Source: Avena insularis | Taxonomy: Eukaryota > Streptophyta > Magnoliopsida > Poales > Poaceae | DNA length: 64,000 nucleotides | Direction: 5' to 3' | Assembly: GCA_023614405.1 (NCBI GenBank) | Contig: CM042687.1 | Span: 262,675,480-262,739,479 of the forward strand | In this document: positions 59,300 to 64,000 of the stretch, in pieces | Numbering within the stretch: the stretch's first letter is position 1 | How the letters are laid out: each line of letters begins with the position of its first letter | The notes under the pieces: generated by a model | Seen by the model: the letters and a program-made list of their open reading frames with translations, nothing else | Database searches by the model: none | Told to the model about the DNA's origin: nothing | Translations under genes and position numbers: made by a program

Positions 59300-59416
59300 C
59301 TCCCTCCATCCCAAAATAGATGTCTCAGATTTATCAAAATTTAGATGAATCTATATACTATATAGGTTCATTCAGATTTTGATAAATCTGAGACATCTAT
59401 TTTGAGATGGAGGAAG
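59300..59416. mobile_element. Stowaway MITE, near-perfect hairpin
   Basis: 117 bp flanked by TA (59,298-59,299 and 59,417-59,418). The left arm CTCCCTCCATCCCAAAATAG.. and the right arm ..CTATTTTGAGATGGAGGAAG pair over almost the whole length, leaving a very short loop near 59,355. Confidence 0.9.
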
Positions 59417-59639
59417 TAATAAAAAAAATGACAACGCTTACCCATCGCATCCAGCAAAATGGACATCTTTATCGGAGAAAAAAACCCAAAATGGGCATTG
59501 CTCAGGTCTAGGCTCTGCTCGATGTTGGGCTTTATCTCCCTCTATTGCCTGGTGGCGCTTCTAACTACATCAAGATGGACAACTTGTTGTCATAAAAATC
59601 GTAAAAACATTCAGCTATAAGATTTTAATTAGCTCAGGT

Positions 59640-61113
59640 CACTACCATTAAAAGGTCACTATGTGAAGTGAAATACTTTGTGTGTTGTGAAGGCAAATAT
59701 AATTGTTGCACTTTTGGAGGCAAGGTTAAGACATCGATAGCCACAGTGATTAGATGGGTACCCCAGGAAGACACATGTGGTTGTGCGAGAAGCTAGTTTG
59801 TGAGGTGTTGTAGCTGAGAGATTAGGATAACAAATACAACCAAAAACACGAAGTTGACCGAGAGGGAGTGGGAGGCCGCGGAGAACCTCGTGGGGTGAAG
59901 GTTAAAGAGAAACGTGGCGGTGTGTAGAGGTTCAACCCAATAGACTAGAGGCATGCTGGCTTGAAAAAAAGTGAGTGTACCATATTGTTTGTAGAACAAA
60001 AGACGCGTTCAGCTTTGCCGTTCCGGGAGAAAGTATAAGGGCAAGATAAACAGAGGGTGACACCTAGGGATAGCAAGAAAAGACAAGCAGCGTTGTTGTT
60101 GAATTCACGATCATTGTCACACTGGAGAGACTCTTTGGTCGTGTTGTATTTTGTAGAGACATATGCAAAGAAATTTTTGAGGGTAGGAAAAGTGTCAGAC
60201 GTGCAAAGAAAAATTCCAAAGATAATGGGAGAAATTATCTAAACCAACTAGGTAGCATTTGTAACCAGACACACTAGACAAAAGGGAAGTCCATAAAACA
60301 CATTGAATCAATTGAAACGGGCGAGTCATTTGAGTAGATGAATTATCAAAAGGTACGTGAACATGTTTCCCTAATTGACAGGCATGGCATAAATGATCAT
60401 CAGAAGTATCCTTATTACAAGGAAAAGAAAAGGCGCTTTCTAGGTACGACAAAGCTTAACTACTAAGATGACCTAGACGAAGATGCCACAATGTTGATGA
60501 CAATGTAATGGTGGAGAGAGCATGCGCGGTGAAAGACGGCCACCAGAAGAGTAGAGGTCACCAGAACTATTGCACCCGATGATCTTGTTCTTGGTGCGGA
60601 GGTCCTTTACAGAGAGACCAAAAAGATCAAACTAGATAGAAACAAGATTATCTGTGGTGAATTTTCTTACGTAAAGAAGATTTTTGATGAGGTTAGGCGT
60701 AACTAAGACATTATTAAGCTGAAACATATGAGTAGAAAGAGTGGTGTGACCGACACGGGTGATGGGAAGGGCATGGCCATTGCCTAATATGACATGTGGG
60801 TAAGGAGAGGGAGAGGCTAGGAAGTGTAAGAGATTACCTTGATTACCGGTCATGTGAGCGGAGGCGCCGAAATCTATGAACAGCTCATTTGAGGACCGTG
60901 GCGTCAGAGACATGGTGTTGAAAGCCTGTATGAGGTGGCCTTGGTCAAAGGACGGAGGTGGGGCAGTGTAGGTCAATGCAGGCGGTGGAGATATCTGTGG
61001 CGGGCCTAGTGCTCCTGGTTGGCACGGCAAGGGAGGCGTGAGTGCTCTTGGTGGCCATGGAATGGGTGAGGAAGCACCATATGGCCATGGAGACGAGGCG
61101 ACATCATGGGCAT
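59640..61113 (-). pseudogene. Decayed Copia retrotransposon (protease to integrase)
   Basis: On the minus strand, order as expected for Copia. A gag tail and protease frame (61,113-60,632) contains FIDFGASAHMTGNQGNL, where the catalytic D-S/T-G has become D-F-G, and HVILGNGHALPITRVGHTTL. An integrase zinc-finger region follows in broken frames (60,452-60,195: HACQLGKHVHVPF, FQLIQC..), then an integrase C-terminal region (59,999-59,793: QASMPLVYWVEPLHTATFLFNLHP) and a tail to ~59,690. Many stops. Cut on the right by the Gypsy LTR at 61,114; no LTRs of its own are visible. Confidence 0.8.
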
Positions 61114-64000
61114 TGTCACATCCCAAGATTTTAGAAATTGGATTAGAAAAAAATGTTTTTCATGTCATACATGTGCATTGCATTGCATCCATGCAAAAAA
61201 TTGCAAGAATTAAATTCAAAAACCCTAATCCTCATAAGTTTTGCAAATATTCCTACAAGGAATAAATAGGGATTTTATAAATCCAATATTTTGAATAGGC
61301 AAAGAAATGCCAAACTACTACCCAATAATGATTTACTTGAATTTAGAAAAATTTGAAAACAAGCACCTTATTTGGATTTAAAATGTGGAAGTTATGGCCA
61401 AAAGAAATAAAAGGAAATAGAAAAAACAAATGAACAAAAAAACAATAAAACAACTCAGATAATTGGACAGGCACCACACTGGCCCACCTAACCGGCCCAA
61501 CCCACCTGCCACCACCCGCCTAGCTACTGCCCGCGCGCAAGCCATCCCTCCCTTTCTCTCCCGCGCAGCAGCAACGCGTAGCAGCCCGCTAGAGGCCCAC
61601 TGCAAGCCCAGCGCAGCCCGCTTGCACCTCCCCGCTATCGCTGATAGTAGGGCCCCACCCGTCATCTTCCTCCTCGCAGCAGGACTCCTTGACGAACACG
61701 GACGAACAGCCGCAATCCCCACTCCGAATCGGCCGTTTCTGTTGAAAATCCTTCCCTCTTGTGCACACAATCGGCTCTACAAATCCTACCACACAAGCCC
61801 CGTGCGATTTTTTGCGAGTTTTCAAACCCTAGCCTTAGAATCAATTGAAACTGATCTCGCCGCCGCCGTGCTCCATGGCCGAGCCCAGGTCGAGCTCGAA
61901 CCTAAGGCTTCCGTCACCCCGCCTCCCTCCTGTACCTACTATTCTTCTCCCCTCGCCGACTGATTCTCCGTGACGCTCTCCTCTCTCGCAGATCACCGGA
62001 GTCACCGGAATTGCACGCCGGAGTTTCCCCGACGACCACCGCCTCCAGCCGCCCATCTCCACACCTCCGTGACGAGGTCCGCGACGCCAAGGAACCTAGG
62101 AGAACCACCAAGATGCGTTGATCATCGTGGACCAGTCCTACACGCCGGGAAGTCACCGGAGCACCGCCGATGGCCACCATCCGAGTGCTACCGCCGATGA
62201 AGCCACTGCCCCCGTCGCCGTTGACCACCACTAACGCCTGGATCAACAGCAGCCGTTGGATCGCATCTGGACGGCTATGATTAGAAGCCCAGCCGAACCG
62301 GTACCATCTAATCAGGCGCTGCCGCGTGTCCTCCTTGTCAGCCGTCCCGCCAGCGCCATGTCGTCGCCAGGTCAGCTCGCGCCCAGTCAGCAGCTAGTCA
62401 ACGCCAGATAATTGATTTTAAATATTTAAAATAGCTAGAAATTTGTTAAATATTGTAAAATTCATATAAAATCGAATAGGTGTCCAAAAATTATAAATAA
62501 TATATGGTTGGATTCACAAAATTGCTTAGAATAATAATATACGATTGGTTCTAATGTTTACAGAATATATTTACTGTAATAATTTAAATTATTTAATGGA
62601 CACTTTAGACTAAATAAATCATAGTAAATTATCTGTAGATCATAAAAATACAAACAAGGTGTCTATGGATTCGTAATTTCATATAAATTATTAATACACT
62701 GTTAGATACAACTTTTACTGTGCAGAAATTACTGTAGTAATTTAAATAGTTTTAATGGCCTTTTGGAGTATAAAATTTATAGTAAATAATTTATAAACCT
62801 GAAATATATAAATAATATGCCCCTGGAATCACAATCCCGTGAAGAATGCAGATACGATTTTAGTTTTATTTTTAGACAACAGAAACTAAATAAATGATTT
62901 AAAATCCATTAAACACTATTTAAATCATAAGAAAAGATCTACAACTCGGATTAAGGTGAATCCAATTGCTACTGGTTCGTATTAACATCCACTATCCATT
63001 AAACCCCAGAACCAAATATATTACGACAACTAGAGCAGAAGTTTTGACAGAACTATTAAAACCTCTTTAATGGCAATTAAGAATTAATAATAAATACCCT
63101 ATTGCATTAAATGATTTGCCACGTGCATCATGTGATCTAATAATGTTCATAACATTAAATACAACAAGAGTGACCCATTAAATCATCATGATGCATTTGT
63201 TCATCATTGTTTTCTTGTATTGTTGCACTGTTGCATGTTTGCAATGTTCTGAATGGTGTGTTGTTGTTGTGCCTTTGCTTTTGAACGATAGATTGCGAGG
63301 AGTGCAACAATTACGATTGCAACTACTGTGATTGCAATTATTGTGAGTTCGACGAGTGAGACCATTACAAATGTGAGGATTATCCAATCGACTACATCTA
63401 CATCAAAGGCAAGTGGCGCTATCTTGGTCATAAATGTCCTACTATTTTCCTATGCATTATAGATGTTTTCGTAACTACATTTGTAAGAATTACTATGCTA
63501 TGCTATGTCCTATGTATTGTGGTAGGAAAATCCTTTGTAGTTGAGCTCCCGTATGGTAGATGTGCTTAGCATTGTTGTAGATATGAGGAAGGGATCATGC
63601 TTTGGTAAAGTAAAGGTTTTGTTCTACTAAAACAACATAATGTTAATTAACTACCTGGGCGGAGTGGCTGGATTAGTCATTGGAGTGTGAATACTGGTGG
63701 GGAATGTCGCTCAGGGTACTAAGAAGGATTAGTTGTCTTTATTCCAGTAGCTTACATGTGCAACCATGTGCCAGTAAGAAATGGGTGGCTGGTTGGACTT
63801 AGTAGGTCGTGGTGACCCGAACCCAGCGTAGCCTAAGATGTAGTGAATGGTAGGTTGGGACCGAGGTGTAGTGGGGTTTGGGGATCTACTTCCCGAATGG
63901 TCTCTTCTCGGACTTCTCCCTATCGTCACATAATAGGCGTGTGGTGGTACGAGCTGGGCTGTCCAAGTCACATGGGTAAAGTGTATAAATCCCTGCAGGG
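61114..64000 (+). mobile_element. Gypsy LTR (long-LTR family), runs off the window
   Basis: Starts TGTCACATCCCAAGATTTTAG at 61,114 inside the Copia relic, preceded by ggcat (61,109-61,113), the expected duplication. There is a GC-rich block at 61,470-62,380 and AT-rich sequence after it; short frames in the GC-rich part do not resemble proteins. No CA end with PBS is found before 64,000, so the LTR is at least 2.9 kb, or internal sequence has begun unnoticed. Layout resembles the ~3.9-kb LTR at 23,159-37,272, which starts TGTAACACCCC on its own strand. Confidence 0.65.

Noticed and set aside
61463..61963. 166-codon frame on + in the right-hand LTR
   Set aside because: Same situation: a GC-rich LTR leader, no domain, and an equally long frame on the opposite strand.

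Overview
This is a plant nuclear window, almost certainly from a grass of the wheat/barley tribe (Triticeae). The main evidence is a complete Copia element whose LTR starts TGTTGGAGATATGCCC and ends CGAAACCCTACA, as in the BARE/Angela group. Supporting evidence is Stowaway MITEs (TA / CTCCCTCC ends), a Harbinger element, a CACTA end (CACTACAAGAAAAAT), very deep nesting of LTR retrotransposons, and GC-rich monocot-style exons. I see no prokaryotic, organellar, rRNA, tRNA or CRISPR sequence. Family names are from memory and were not searched.

Only two host genes look intact. A LisH-domain protein gene is on + at 14,978-17,475 (six coding exons, 490 codons). A laccase gene is on - at 55,584-58,380 (two exons, 572 codons, all copper motifs present). 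A third host-like locus, with a MYB/SANT-like domain, is on - at about 53,931-54,814 and carries an in-frame stop.

Layout. 1-827: end of a BARE/Angela-like LTR. 828-6,203: CACTA DNA transposon 3' part, with a ~365-bp tandem array and a dense subterminal repeat array. 6,204-9,477: 3' end of a + strand Gypsy element with an intron-bearing antisense ORF beside its 3' LTR. 9,478-13,112: Athila-like Gypsy material on -, in which one LTR carries both a PBS and a PPT. 13,113-13,799: 5' LTR and leader of another Gypsy on -. 14,041-14,569: LINE 3' end. Then come the LisH gene, a Harbinger relic (19,592-20,804) and Stowaways.

22,880-37,522 is a three-level nest. The 3' LTR of a - strand Gypsy is split by a ~3.9-kb LTR, which is itself split by a 10.2-kb gag-only Copia element with a perfect GTTGG target duplication. 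37,523-40,190 is the antisense ORF of that outer Gypsy, with its own TATA box. At about 40,200 a + strand Gypsy gag starts abruptly. It is split by the 8.9-kb Angela element (40,252-49,172, duplication GAGTT), and the Gypsy continues to its 3' LTR ending at 53,450. 53,451-59,640 is the gene-containing island with the MYB-like pseudogene and laccase. 59,640-61,113 is a decayed - strand Copia, cut by a Gypsy LTR that runs off the window at 64,000.

I found no convincing new multi-gene system. The most unusual items are the mirrored pair of promoter- and intron-bearing antisense ORFs in two Gypsy elements, the gag-only Copia with a single nonsense codon, the LTR flanked by both PBS and PPT, and the clustered divergence between the two Angela LTRs, which may be a sequence-quality problem.
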